Part shown: piece after piece, positions 1 to 7,200 of the stretch
Layout of the letters: each line of letters starts with the position of its first letter
Numbering within the stretch: the first letter of the stretch is position 1
Assembly: GCA_942491465.1 (NCBI GenBank)
Contig: CALOBA010000028.1
Coordinates: 1-64,000 of the forward strand
From: CALOBA01 sp942491465
Lineage (GTDB): Bacteria; Pseudomonadota; Gammaproteobacteria; Chromatiales; Chromatiaceae
DNA: 64,000 nucleotides
Reading direction: 5' to 3'
The notes under the pieces: model-generated
What the model saw: only the letters and a program-made list of their open reading frames with translations
Told to the model about the DNA's origin: nothing
Database searches by the model: none
Translations under genes and position numbers: made by a program

Positions 1-1280
1 GTTGTCGTTTGGGGCGGGTGTCGGAGCGCGGGCTCAAGGCCCATGCGGCGGCGGCGTATTCGGCCGGCGGGTCGTGGAAGGAGGGAGCTGGAAGACGTTG
101 CGCAGAGCTGGCCTTGCCCGCAGCGTGCGCGGAGGCCGGGATCGATGGCCTGCTCGGCGAGGAAGTCGCCCATGTCGGCGATGTAGGGGACCTCGGGCTG
201 ATCGAGCCCGAGCAGGGCGCGGCAGCGGGTGAGGTTGGCCTTGCGTCGGCCGCCGGCGAGCAGGCCGTAGTAGCGGATCTGGTGGAAGCCGGGGGGCAGG
301 ACGTGCTGGAGGAAGCGGCGCAGGAATTCGGTGCCGGGCAGGCGCATGCGCTTCTCGGCGCCGGGGGCTTCGGGGTCTTTGACGCGGTTGTCGCGGTAGC
401 GGAAGGTGACGCCGGTGGCATCGATGGCCTCGATGCGGTGGTTGGCGATGGCGATGCGGTTGACGTAGCGCCCGAGGTAGCGGATGAGGTGCTGCGGGGC
501 GTCGAAGGGACGCTCGGCGTAGACGACCCAAGGGGTTCGATGCAGGTCGACCATGCGCTGCTTGAAGCCGGCGTCGTCGGCGAGCTCGGGCGGGCCGGCG
601 TTGAGCTTGCCGTCGGTACGCAGGCGTTCGAGCCCGCGCAGGAAGATGGCGCGGAACACCGGCGAGAGGGCGCGTACGGGGAAGAGGAAGTTCTTGGGTG
701 CCTGGACGAAGGCGCTCTTGTCGCGCTTGAGCGCGCCGCCGGTGACCAGGCAGTGCACGTGCGGGTGCAGCTGCAGGGTCTGGCCCCAGGTGTGCAGCAC
801 GGCGACGATGCCGAGGTCGGCGTCCCAGCGCTTGCGCGCGAAGGTCTGCAACGTCTCGGCGGCGGCGCGCAGGAGCAGGCTGTAGATCTCGGCGTCGTGG
901 TACTGCGCCAGCCCATTGAGGGCTTCGGGCAGGGTGAAGACGACGTGGAAGTATTGGATCGGCAGCAGCTCCAGCTCGCGGGCATCGACCCAGGCGGCGC
1001 GTTGGCAGGCGCGGCATTTGGGGCAGTGGCGGTTGCGGCAGGAGCCAGAAGCCGATCTCGACGTGGCCGTAGGGGCGAGCCCATCCACATGCCCGCCGAG
1101 CGCGGTGGTGCGGCAGGTCTCGATGGCATGCAGGGCGCGGCCTTGCTCGAAGCTGGGATGGTACTTGGCCCGGTAGGCGTCGCCGTGCATGCGCACCACG
1201 TCGGCCAGCTCGAACGGCGGCGGCTGGTACTCGGCGGGAAATTCGCGGCGGATCTCGGCGGACCTGAATGGGCTGCTCAT
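1..1280 (-). CDS. IS91-family transposase, C-terminus beyond window
   Basis: The minus-strand frame is open from an ATG at 1280 to the window edge (426 codons) and encodes an IS91/ISCR-type Y2 transposase, which moves DNA by single-strand (rolling-circle-like) transposition. Visible motifs are the zinc-finger segment SCRNRHCPKC near residue 80, the metal-binding HPHVHCLVTGG near residue 172 and YLGRYVNRIAIAN near residue 267, followed by an LAGGRRKANL block near residue 340. The stretch just before SCRNRHCPKC reads in a shifted frame (GHVEIGFW is recoverable in the next frame), so the first zinc cysteine pair seems lost through two compensating one-base changes. The copy may therefore be inactive. 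It lies just beyond the last integron attC site. Family assignment is firm; activity is unknown. Confidence 0.8.
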   Translation of the reverse strand, partial: MSSPFRSAEIRREFPAEYQPPPFELADVVRMHGDAYRAKYHPSFEQGRALHAIETCRTTALGGHVDGLAPTATSRSASGSCRNRHCPKCRACQRAAWVDARELELLPIQYFHVVFTLPEALNGLAQYHDAEIYSLLLRAAAETLQTFARKRWDADLGIVAVLHTWGQTLQLHPHVHCLVTGGALKRDKSAFVQAPKNFLFPVRALSPVFRAIFLRGLERLRTDGKLNAGPPELADDAGFKQRMVDLHRTPWVVYAERPFDAPQHLIRYLGRYVNRIAIANHRIEAIDATGVTFRYRDNRVKDPEAPGAEKRMRLPGTEFLRRFLQHVLPPGFHQIRYYGLLAGGRRKANLTRCRALLGLDQPEVPYIADMGDFLAEQAIDPGLRARCGQGQLCATSSSSLLPRPAGRIRRRRMGLEPALRHPPQTT

Positions 1281-1357
1281 CCCTTGCAGTATAGGGCGTT
1301 CTTCTGCGGCTGCCGGTTTGGAGCGGAGGTTCTCTGCCGGAACTGTTTATTTATTTA

Positions 1358-1447
1358 GTCCAACGTTACGCAAAGCGCGCGCCTTGGAGCAGCCTGAGCG
1401 ATAGCGAAAGCTGCTCCAAGGCGTCGCAGCTTTTGCGCTTGTTGGGC
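1358..1447 (-). other. Integron attC recombination site
   Basis: Read on the minus strand, this 90 bp site begins with R'' GCCCAAC and ends with R' GTTGGAC, which fits the GTTRRRY core. Between them lie nested inverted repeats: CGCAAA (1369-1374) pairs with TTTGCG (1432-1437), and a perfect 14 bp arm at 1380-1393 pairs with 1410-1423 around a 16-nt loop. This is the architecture of a folded attC recognised by IntI. Its orientation matches cassettes read leftwards from the integrase at 5578. It closes the cassette carrying the two broken ORFs at 1468-1936. Confidence 0.8.
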
Positions 1448-1467
1448 CATAGTCCGACGTGCGGTGC

Positions 1468-1698
1468 TCAGGCTGCACGAAAAAGAACTTGCTCTAGGGA
1501 TTTCGGAATAGCTAACGGAAAAGCGGTCTTTGGAGTAGGCATAATCCTCTCCGCTTTCGTCAATTACCCGAAGATAACCATGAGAGCACTCTCGTCATCC
1601 AGAACTTCGTAACCTTTTCCGGTCTCCAACGCCGCTGCATACCCGTCGTTGTTGACGCAGACCGCAAATTTTGAAGCTGCCGCACCTGAAGTGTTCAT
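1468..1698 (-). pseudogene. Conserved hypothetical, frameshifted cassette gene (second of pair)
   Basis: The ATG at 1698 starts a protein with FAVCVNNDGYAAALETGK and YEVLDDESA, which resembles small conserved proteins I recall with the pattern VNN.Y..LE..K.Y..L.DE...G..RVIDESGEDY. The frame is lost near 1588, and the expected continuation HGYLRVIDESGEDYAYSKDRF is present one frame over. A second shift near 1510 is needed to reach IPKSLEQVLFRAA and a stop at 1468-1470. At least two independent one-base indels are therefore seen. Function is unknown. The gene follows its partner by one base and sits directly before the attC site, as the last gene of a cassette would. Confidence 0.65.
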
Positions 1699-1699
1699 A

Positions 1700-1936
1700 T
1701 TAGTCGAGGAGTGGTAGCTTGAGCTGAATTCTCTCTTGCCGATACCGTGGGCTTCATACCAGTGAAGCTCTGCCATGTGCGTTGTTCCGTCCAGCAAGAG
1801 AACCGAGGCAAATCCTTTCAGTTTTCGCCACTTGCCGCGCCCGTATTGCTTGTTCAGTCTTGCCAACTCTCGGATCCCCCGTTCCGGTAGCTATTGGCTG
1901 AATGCCGGATATTTTTCCGATGATCTCGAAATCCAT
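1700..1936 (-). pseudogene. Conserved hypothetical, frameshifted cassette gene (first of pair)
   Basis: The reading starts at the ATG at 1936 with MDFEIIGKISGIQPIATGTG. It then needs a one-base correction in a run of five G (plus-strand C run 1876-1880) to continue as IRELARLNKQYGRGKWRKLK and AELHWYEAHGIGKREF. A further one-base deletion near 1725 hides the natural end KLK..LLD and its TAA at 1700-1702. The corrected protein is about 78 residues and belongs to a conserved small-protein family of unknown function that usually precedes a gene like its neighbour here. As found, the gene cannot make its full product. The 27 bp to the 1964-1983 inverted repeat fit a cassette 5' end. Confidence 0.65.
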
Positions 1937-1963
1937 CGTGAGTTACGGGTGTGGGTTGCTATG

Positions 1964-1983
1964 GCCCAACGTCAAGGTTGGGC
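1964..1983. repeat. Short perfect inverted repeat of attC-like boxes
   Basis: GCCCAAC and GTTGGGC, perfectly complementary and each matching an integron core box, stand only six bases apart just upstream of the hypothetical gene starting at 1936. A full attC should separate them by 40 bases or more, so this is either a collapsed attC or a chance palindrome. On the minus strand the GTTGGGC box sits where the 5' junction of the cassette would be. Confidence 0.4.
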
Positions 1984-2036
1984 ATCTGCATGCATGGCCA
2001 GCTATTGACCGTGTGATTTGAGTTTTTTTGTTTCAT

Positions 2037-2100
2037 TGAAAAGGGATCTGACCCCTTTTCTTCTGAACCCTTTTCCCGAAAAGAGGATCTGACCCCTTTT
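2037..2100. repeat. Two direct copies of a REP-like ggatctgacccctttt motif
   Basis: Near-identical 22-23 bp units containing ggatctgacccctttt lie at 2037-2059 and 2078-2100, and a third occurs at 3556-3574. Motifs of this kind commonly flank REP-associated tyrosine transposase (RAYT) elements. RAYT remnants are present at the right end of this window but not here. The repeats fall in the place where an attC of the AT-rich cassette would be expected, so they may have inserted into it. Confidence 0.5.
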
Positions 2101-2212
2101 CCCCCCGGAATCTTCCTCGACTCCCGGGTCATTTGGGGGTTCCCCTTTGGGCGGTCGGGTCGTAGCCGGATGTTATGTGGTTTGTTGTACTCATTGATTG
2201 GGGTATCGCTCT

Positions 2213-2507
2213 CTATTTTGGGTTTTTCTTTTCCGTATTTTTCTGCATCTTTTTTACTTCTAATGACCGCGTATCATCTGGCAGGGATTTTTTAAATCTC
2301 TTTTCATATAGATACTCTATGTATTCTTGTAACGGCGTTTTCCATTGTTCTTGTATTGTTGTTGGCCATACTGCAAAATTTCTTTGGGTTTAAAACCCAG
2401 TTCTCTAGTTCTCTAGCCATCTGAATTTGGGCGTGAGATAAATTATACTTCTTTCTTGCCTCTATCCATGGTTTCAATTTATTCGGAACAAAACCTTTCT
2501 TTGGCAT
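2213..2507 (-). pseudogene. Conserved hypothetical protein, frameshifted
   Basis: The gene starts MPKKGFVPNKLKPWIEARKK and continues with LSHAQIQMAREL, then LNPKKF. A small duplication near 2405 (encoding E-N-W) and a one-base shift near 2363 push the frame off. The natural continuation QEQWKTPLQEYIEYLYEKRF ends at a TAG at 2213-2215. I recall this as a widespread small protein of unknown function (pattern MAREL..NPKKFGKL.N..QE.WK). It is AT-rich and lies 18 bp after the 77-residue ORF upstream, so the group reads as an operon within one imported segment. Confidence 0.6.
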
Positions 2508-2525
2508 ATTGATTTGTAATTCTCT

Positions 2526-2759
2526 TTACGGTCTTATTATTATGAAGTGATACCCTGTTTCAGTTTCTACTGAAAAATCCTCTTCTTTTAGATTAAAACC
2601 AATTTTGTTTGCAAGTGGATAAAACCGGTTGTATGACTGTTCATCGAATGCGTATGAGGCACCCATATTTATCCCTTTAATTATTTCCCCAAACCTCGTT
2701 TTCTTTATTGTAGTTTTCTTTGATGAATCAGGTGAAGCTGACTGTATATAATTTCTCAT
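2526..2759 (-). CDS. Hypothetical protein, 77 residues
   Basis: A small AT-rich ORF on the cassette strand. The C-terminal half (MGASYAFDEQSYNRFYPLAN, then KIGFNL) faintly recalls the last helix and strand of GNAT acetyltransferases, but no acetyl-CoA motif is visible, so no function is claimed. Its ATG overlaps the TGA of the upstream 36-residue ORF (ATGA), which suggests translational coupling or two pieces of one split gene. Codon use and base composition differ sharply from the rest of the window. Confidence 0.5.
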   Translation of the reverse strand: MRNYIQSASPDSSKKTTIKKTRFGEIIKGINMGASYAFDEQSYNRFYPLANKIGFNLKEEDFSVETETGYHFIIIRP

Positions 2760-2866
2760 GTTTTGTTCATTTCCAGAGATGACACAAGCATCACCTTCGC
2801 ATATAACTCGGTAGGTGAACTAAAAGCAAAATACCCAATTACTTTGCTATCGTTGTCAAGAGACAT
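2756..2866 (-). CDS. Small ORF, 36 residues, coupled to the next gene
   Basis: ATG at 2866 is preceded by a plausible ribosome site (AAGGGATAGG about six bases upstream) and the ORF ends in an ATGA overlap with the following gene. The peptide includes SKVIGYFAFSSPTELYAKV, which could be a strand of a GNAT-like fold; with the following ORF it may be the broken front of one acetyltransferase. It starts 27 bp after the box GTTATGT (minus strand, 2893-2899), a plausible cassette boundary. Function is unknown. Confidence 0.4.
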   Translation of the reverse strand: MSLDNDSKVIGYFAFSSPTELYAKVMLVSSLEMNKT

Positions 2867-3159
2867 GCTTTTTCCTATCCCTTCTGTTTTTCACATAACG
2901 TTTTTTTTAGGCTTCTGGCTCATAAGAATTTTCGCCCAAGACCGAGTGCGGCTTGCGTTGGTCATGAGCGTGGGAGTGAGAGTAAGCCGGCAGGACCTCA
3001 GATTTTCATACCCTTGGAAGTGGCAAACCCACCAGGAGGGACTGGAAAAGATGTACCCGAAGATCCTGCCTAAGCATGAATTTAGCCTCAGTTGCTCCCG
3101 ATTTGCCAGCCGGTTCGCGCTGGCGTTCGTGCGGCGGTGCGTGAAATTGTGAAGGGCAT

Positions 3160-4775
3160 GTCCGCTCGCGCCTGGAGCGGGCGGAACAGCTCGGGGCGGC
3201 GCAGGCGCGCTTGGCGATGGGCGAGCCCTTGCGACAGGTAGCCGCTGGGGCGCTGAGGGGGTTCCGCGCAGTACGCTGCGAGACTGGATTCTGGGCTGGC
3301 GGGCGCCGGAGGGGTTTGCCGGCGGAGGTTGGCGAGCGCTTTGGCGACGCCGGCCGGGCAAGTGTCTAGTGGTTATCGCGCCTGGTGATGGCGCTGCATC
3401 TGGTCACCGCCGCCGCCGCGCGGGAATCGGGTGCGGTTGGTGTGTGAGTGTCTGGAGCTGAGCTTTGGGGGCTTTTGTCAACCGGACCTCGTCGGCGCCT
3501 CCTACGGCAGCCAGCAGGCGATGAATGTGGCTGCTACAGGTTAGGCGATCGCGCCAAGGGATCTGACCCCCTTTGAAAGCCCCGCCCTTTACCCCGGCGG
3601 CGGCCTGGACAGAGAGCGCTCAAGACGGCACTCCAGAGGGGTCGTCCACCGGTGGTGCAAGGCACCAGTTGATGAGGCCAAGGGGCTGTTGGCCCATGAT
3701 CGAGCGTCGATCTGCGGCGCGCCATCATTCCACCGATCTGTTTCATCTGGCAGCACGCGGTGAGCCAGGCGATGAGTCTGGCGGGACTGAAGCGTCGCCG
3801 AGAACAGCAGGCGGAGATGGCGCAAGCGCAGGCGAAGGCGCGCTCTGGCAAGGCGAATGCGCCGCCGAGGGGCAGGCTTATCGTGATACGCCGCTCATGG
3901 CCCGACTGCCCGCCGGCGTTTGCCGCACGCGATCAATGAGGCGCTGTACGCGCACATTCAGGCCAGCCTCAGGCATGAGCGCCCGGCGAAGGCGCGTGAG
4001 GCGAAAAAACCTTTTCACCGGTGCTTTCGGCAAGGTCGATCACCCCTATGACCTGCAACGGGGGAAGGCGCAAACGTTTCTTCCGACGGCAGTTGCAGAC
4101 GCGCCTGAAGACGCTGTTTGCGCGCCTGGAGGCGATCGCCGAGGCGGGGGCGCTGTCCGATCGCCTGTGTGCGCATCTGGCCAAGGCTAAGCGACTCACC
4201 CATCGCCTTGTGGCCACGCTGTCGTTCTTCTTCATGATGGTCAACACCCCGGCATGCACGGACTCGCACCGGCGATCGAGCGGCCATGCTCAACGACCTG
4301 ATCCCGGCGCTCTATTCGAGCGCGCCGCCGCGCGCAGCACCGACGCTGAGCAACGCCATCGCCTCCGGGCACTCAGTGCCCAGCGCCTGGCCCCGCTGCG
4401 ACAGCCTTCACACCCGATCCAGTCGCTGGATCGGGAGACCCGCCGTTACCTCGAGCAGGTCGCCGGGGAGTGTGCCGATCTGTTCCAGCGCAGCAGCACT
4501 CCTGTGTCGAGGGGCGCAACGGCTTTCTCGCGCTCCATCAGCATGGACACCACCGTCTGAGCCCGCGCAAGCAGCAGGTCTTGACCGCACTGCACAACTT
4601 CGCGATCAGGCGCCCTGATGGCACCACGGCCGCCGAGCGCCTCTTCGCTCAGTCCCATCCCGATTTGTTCGAGCAGGTGCTCGAGCGCATGCCCTGGCCG
4701 GGCCGGCCCGACGACGACCGCGCCCGGCGAGGCCGCCTTACCTCACCAGCAGGCCTAGCAACAGCGGACCAATCG
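3160..4775 (+). pseudogene. DUF6399-type transposase remnant, multiply frameshifted
   Basis: Pieces in all three plus-strand frames line up into one protein: QARLAMGEPLRQVA near 3205, VPRSTLRDWI near 3260, RLVMALHLVTAAAARES near 3380, YGSQQAMNVA near 3510, then EAKGLLAHDRAS near 3680, VSQAMSLAGLKRR near 3760, HPYDLQRGKAQT near 4040, AKAKRLTHRLVATLSFFF near 4185, ECADLFQRSS near 4470, SCVEGRNGF near 4497 and LTALHNFAIRRPDGTTAAER near 4580. The order and motifs fit the transposase-like family with a C-terminal DUF6399 domain. At least five frameshifts are needed. The 3' end falls inside the RelE-like toxin gene on the opposite strand, so it probably inserted there. Boundaries are approximate and terminal repeats were not found. 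Confidence 0.65.
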
Positions 4776-4779
4776 ATGA

Positions 4780-4945
4780 TCAAGGCCGAAGCCTTCATGA
4801 CCGGCATTTTTTCGAACTTTCCGCTTCTCCAACTGAGCCTCGTCTCCGGCAAAGTTGAAAAAGCGAAGTGCTCGATATCGGAACGATAGTTCGCGGGCAG
4901 CTTCGCGAGCTGTTTCAAGAATCCTTTCTGGAACGAGACCTGCAT
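4780..4945 (-). pseudogene. RelE/ParE-like toxin, truncated by insertion
   Basis: The ATG at 4945 gives MQVSFQKGFLKQLAKLPANY then RSDIEHFAFSTLPE, the usual start of a RelE/ParE-type toxin. A one-base shift follows near 4840, after which GKFEKM and then, in another frame, GHEGF can be read, before sequence ceases to match where the transposase remnant begins (about 4780). The C-terminal half with the catalytic basic and aromatic residues is missing. The start overlaps the restored antitoxin stop (TAATG), the normal antitoxin-toxin arrangement. The gene is inactive. Confidence 0.6.
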
Positions 4946-4985
4946 TACCTGCTCTTCTCGGCCGCGTAAAAGGTGCGCGCATCCT

Positions 4986-5135
4986 TTAGGCCGAGAGATT
5001 CTCGTTATCCGCGCTGGTCATGTCATGCCCTTGGTTTTCTAGCAACTCTTCGATCTTTTCAAACGTCGCCAGATCAAGCTGAACCGCTATTCGCTCGTTG
5101 TTCTCGTTTATAACGTAGCTGCGAGGGATGTTCAT
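4986..5135 (-). pseudogene. Antitoxin of RelE-like module, 3' frameshift
   Basis: The 49-residue reading starts MNIPRSYVINENNERIAVQL and DLATFEKIEELLENQG, the pattern of short antitoxins that precede RelE/ParE toxins. In the present frame it ends LSA at 4986. One base over, the end reads LGLKDARTFYAAEKSR with a TAA at 4945-4947 that overlaps the toxin ATG, so a single indel near 4999 shortens it. The DNA-binding part may still be made. It starts 54 bp from the putative attI core at 5189-5195, as the first gene of an integron array would. Confidence 0.6.
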
Positions 5136-5188
5136 GCTCTCCGCCCAAGACTATAAATGCTTAGAGGTTACCGCCCAGTCACTTTGCC

Positions 5189-5240
5189 GCCCAACAGTTA
5201 ATTAGGCCGGAACCTCTGTTCGGGGTCTTAGGCGGACTGC
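5189..5240 (-). other. Candidate integron attI/attC site
   Basis: On the minus strand the core box GTTGGGC lies at 5189-5195, with the flank TTGGGCGG complementary to CCGCC.AA around 5225-5234. An inner arm CCGGAAC/GTTCGG (5207-5223) has one unpaired G, as is typical for attC L boxes. The stretch to 5260 also resembles attI1 (GTTACG, then a GCAGTC-like block, then GCCTAA). It stands between intI and the first minus-strand ORFs, where attI is expected. Which of the two site types it is cannot be settled by eye. Confidence 0.5.
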
Positions 5241-5340
5241 GCAACTAACCTCGTAACATGGTATCCGACGTTCATTAGGTGTACGCGACGTGCCCCGCCG
5301 CGCGCCCTTGCGGGGAAGTCTGGCGGGAAACATCCCGCTG

Positions 5341-5383
5341 GCGCAACGCCAAGTTAGTGATCAGGATCAAAACGGCGTTAGAT
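5341..5383. repeat. Inverted repeat with integron-like core box
   Basis: AACGCC at 5345-5350 pairs with GGCGTT at 5374-5379. The right arm leads into GTTAGAT (a GTTRRRY match) and the left arm into GCGCAAC. The spacer holds the near-palindrome TGATCAGGATCA. It could be a second small recombination site of the integron leader or a remnant of an ORF-less cassette between here and 5189. At about 43 bp it is short for an attC. Confidence 0.35.
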
Positions 5384-5577
5384 TTGTGGCAAGAACGTTG
5401 CCTAGGCTTAGGCGGGCGCAGGCCCAAGATGTCGGTTCGACCCAACTGACCCTTCCCATGTTAAGTCTTATACCCCGGAACCTTGGCTTTGCGGCTTAGG
5501 TGGGGTCCCGTGTTATGGACTATTCTGGAATTTGGTTGATCGCGAAGTCGCAGATGGGTCGCGCGGAGGTCTCAGCA

Positions 5578-7038
5578 ATGTCCAGACAAGCTCCTCGAAG
5601 TCATGCGGGTGGGCCAACGGTCGGAGGATCGACTCGGGGGCGGCAGGCAACGCCTCAGCGAAGGGAAGGGGGGAAGCCGTCAAGCTGGGACCGGTACGAG
5701 GAGTTGCTGGCGCGGGAGCGCGTCCCCGAGAGCGCGCGGCGCTGGTATGTGGTGCGGGCACAGGAGTTTGTCGCGGCGATGCGCCCGAAGCGCCTTGGGC
5801 AGTTGACGGCGGATGAGATCACGGCGTTTTTTCCGCGGCACGCACGCGAGCGACGCCTGGAGGACTGGCAGTATCGCCAGATGGTGGAGGCGGTGCAGCT
5901 GCTGCTGGTCCGCTTGGGGGATTGCCCTGGGGCGAAGGCGGTGGAGTGGGACTTTTGGGTGGAGGTCGGGCAGGCGCTGCCGGCGGATCATCCGACGCGG
6001 CTGGGGACGCTGACCCCGGCGGAGGCGATCGACAAGAATCCACGCTATTCGAAGGCGGCGACGGAGCGGCCACTGTTGCAGCAGTTGGCTCAGGTGTTGC
6101 GCGCGCGGCGCTATGCGTTGCGCACGGAGCAGACGTATGTGGATTGGTGTCATCGCTTTCTGGTTTACTTGGAGGGGCATTCCAGACATACGCCGGGGGA
6201 TTACTCGAAGGTCGGCACGGCGGATGTGCAGCGGTTTTTGACGCATTTGGCGGTGGACCTGAACGTGGCGGCAAGTACGCAGAATCAGGCATTGAATGCG
6301 CTGGTGTTTCTGTTCCGGCATGTGCTGGAACGACCGCTGGAGGAGATGGCATTCAGCCGCGCAAAGGAGACGCGACGCTTGCCGGTGGTGCTGGGCACGG
6401 AGGAGGTGCGGGCCCTGCTGGATGCGCTGACCGGAACGCCGGCGCTGTTGACGCGGTTGCTCTACGGGACGGGGATGCGGTTGATGGAGGGGGTGCGGCT
6501 GCGGGTGGGCGACTTGGATTTCGAGAACCGCCGCATCGTTGTGCGCAACGGCAAGGGCGGCAAGGACCGGGTAGTGCCGTTGCCGGAGCGCTTGATCGAG
6601 CCGCTGAAGGCGCATTTGCGGCAGGTCGCGGCGCTGCATCGAGAGGACCTGGAGGGCGGCGCCGGCTTTGTCTACCTGCCCCACGCGCTGGCGCGGCAGT
6701 CACCGAACGCGCCGCGGGAGTGGATCTGGCAGTATGTGTTTCCGAGTGCTCGGCTGGCGACGGACCCTAAGGCGGGAGTGGTGCGTCGGCATCATCTGAA
6801 TGAGTCGGGCTTTCAGAAGGTGTTGAAGGCGGCGGCGCAGAAGGCCGGGATAGCGAAGCGGGTAAGCTCGCATTGTTTACGGCACAGCTTTGCGACGCAT
6901 CTGCTGCAGGCGGGGTACGACATCCGCACGGTCCAGGAGCTGCTGGGGCATCAGGATGTAGCGACCACGATGATCTATACCCATGTGCTGGAGCGGCCTG
7001 GAGTGGTGCCGGTGCGCTCGCCGGTGGATGTGTTGTAG
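5578..7038 (+). CDS. intI: Integron integrase IntI with N-terminal extension
   Basis: Tyrosine recombinase that inserts and excises gene cassettes at attI/attC sites. Catalytic motifs are LLYGTGMR (Arg near residue 298), HCLRHSFATH (near 431), LLGHQDVATT (His near 457) and the tyrosine in MIYTHVL near 467. The IntI-specific extra segment ALARQSPNAPREWIWQYVFP lies near residues 368-388. The ATG at 5578 is chosen because GGAGGT stands seven bases upstream; earlier GTG/ATG codons in frame lack this. At 486 residues it is about 150 longer than IntI1. The extra N-terminal part (WDRYEELLARERVPESARRW onward) looks like a second core-binding domain and is followed by the usual one (LRARRYALRTEQTYVDWCHR). 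The reading frame is intact, unlike its cassettes. Confidence 0.92.
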   Translation: MSRQAPRSHAGGPTVGGSTRGRQATPQRREGGKPSSWDRYEELLARERVPESARRWYVVRAQEFVAAMRPKRLGQLTADEITAFFPRHARERRLEDWQYRQMVEAVQLLLVRLGDCPGAKAVEWDFWVEVGQALPADHPTRLGTLTPAEAIDKNPRYSKAATERPLLQQLAQVLRARRYALRTEQTYVDWCHRFLVYLEGHSRHTPGDYSKVGTADVQRFLTHLAVDLNVAASTQNQALNALVFLFRHVLERPLEEMAFSRAKETRRLPVVLGTEEVRALLDALTGTPALLTRLLYGTGMRLMEGVRLRVGDLDFENRRIVVRNGKGGKDRVVPLPERLIEPLKAHLRQVAALHREDLEGGAGFVYLPHALARQSPNAPREWIWQYVFPSARLATDPKAGVVRRHHLNESGFQKVLKAAAQKAGIAKRVSSHCLRHSFATHLLQAGYDIRTVQELLGHQDVATTMIYTHVLERPGVVPVRSPVDVL

Positions 7039-7200
7039 CCGCGGTCGGTAGGGTCGGAGGCCTGATCGTTGTTCCGGCCAATAGTGTGGACGAGCGATAG
7101 CGAAGTCTACCGGTCTGCGCGCCGCCTCCGGATACCGATACCAGGATGGGCGCTCGGCATCGACGACGTTGTCGTTCTCCAAGTCACGCCGCAGTACCGC

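Noticed and set aside
9..1358. 449-codon plus-strand frame at the left edge
   Set aside because: Antisense to the IS91 transposase, which carries clear zinc-finger and HPHVHC motifs in the minus frame.
2763..3152. 129-codon plus-strand frame across the AT-rich island edge
   Set aside because: It is antisense to the small minus-strand ORF with a ribosome site, has no motif, and runs across an apparent cassette junction.
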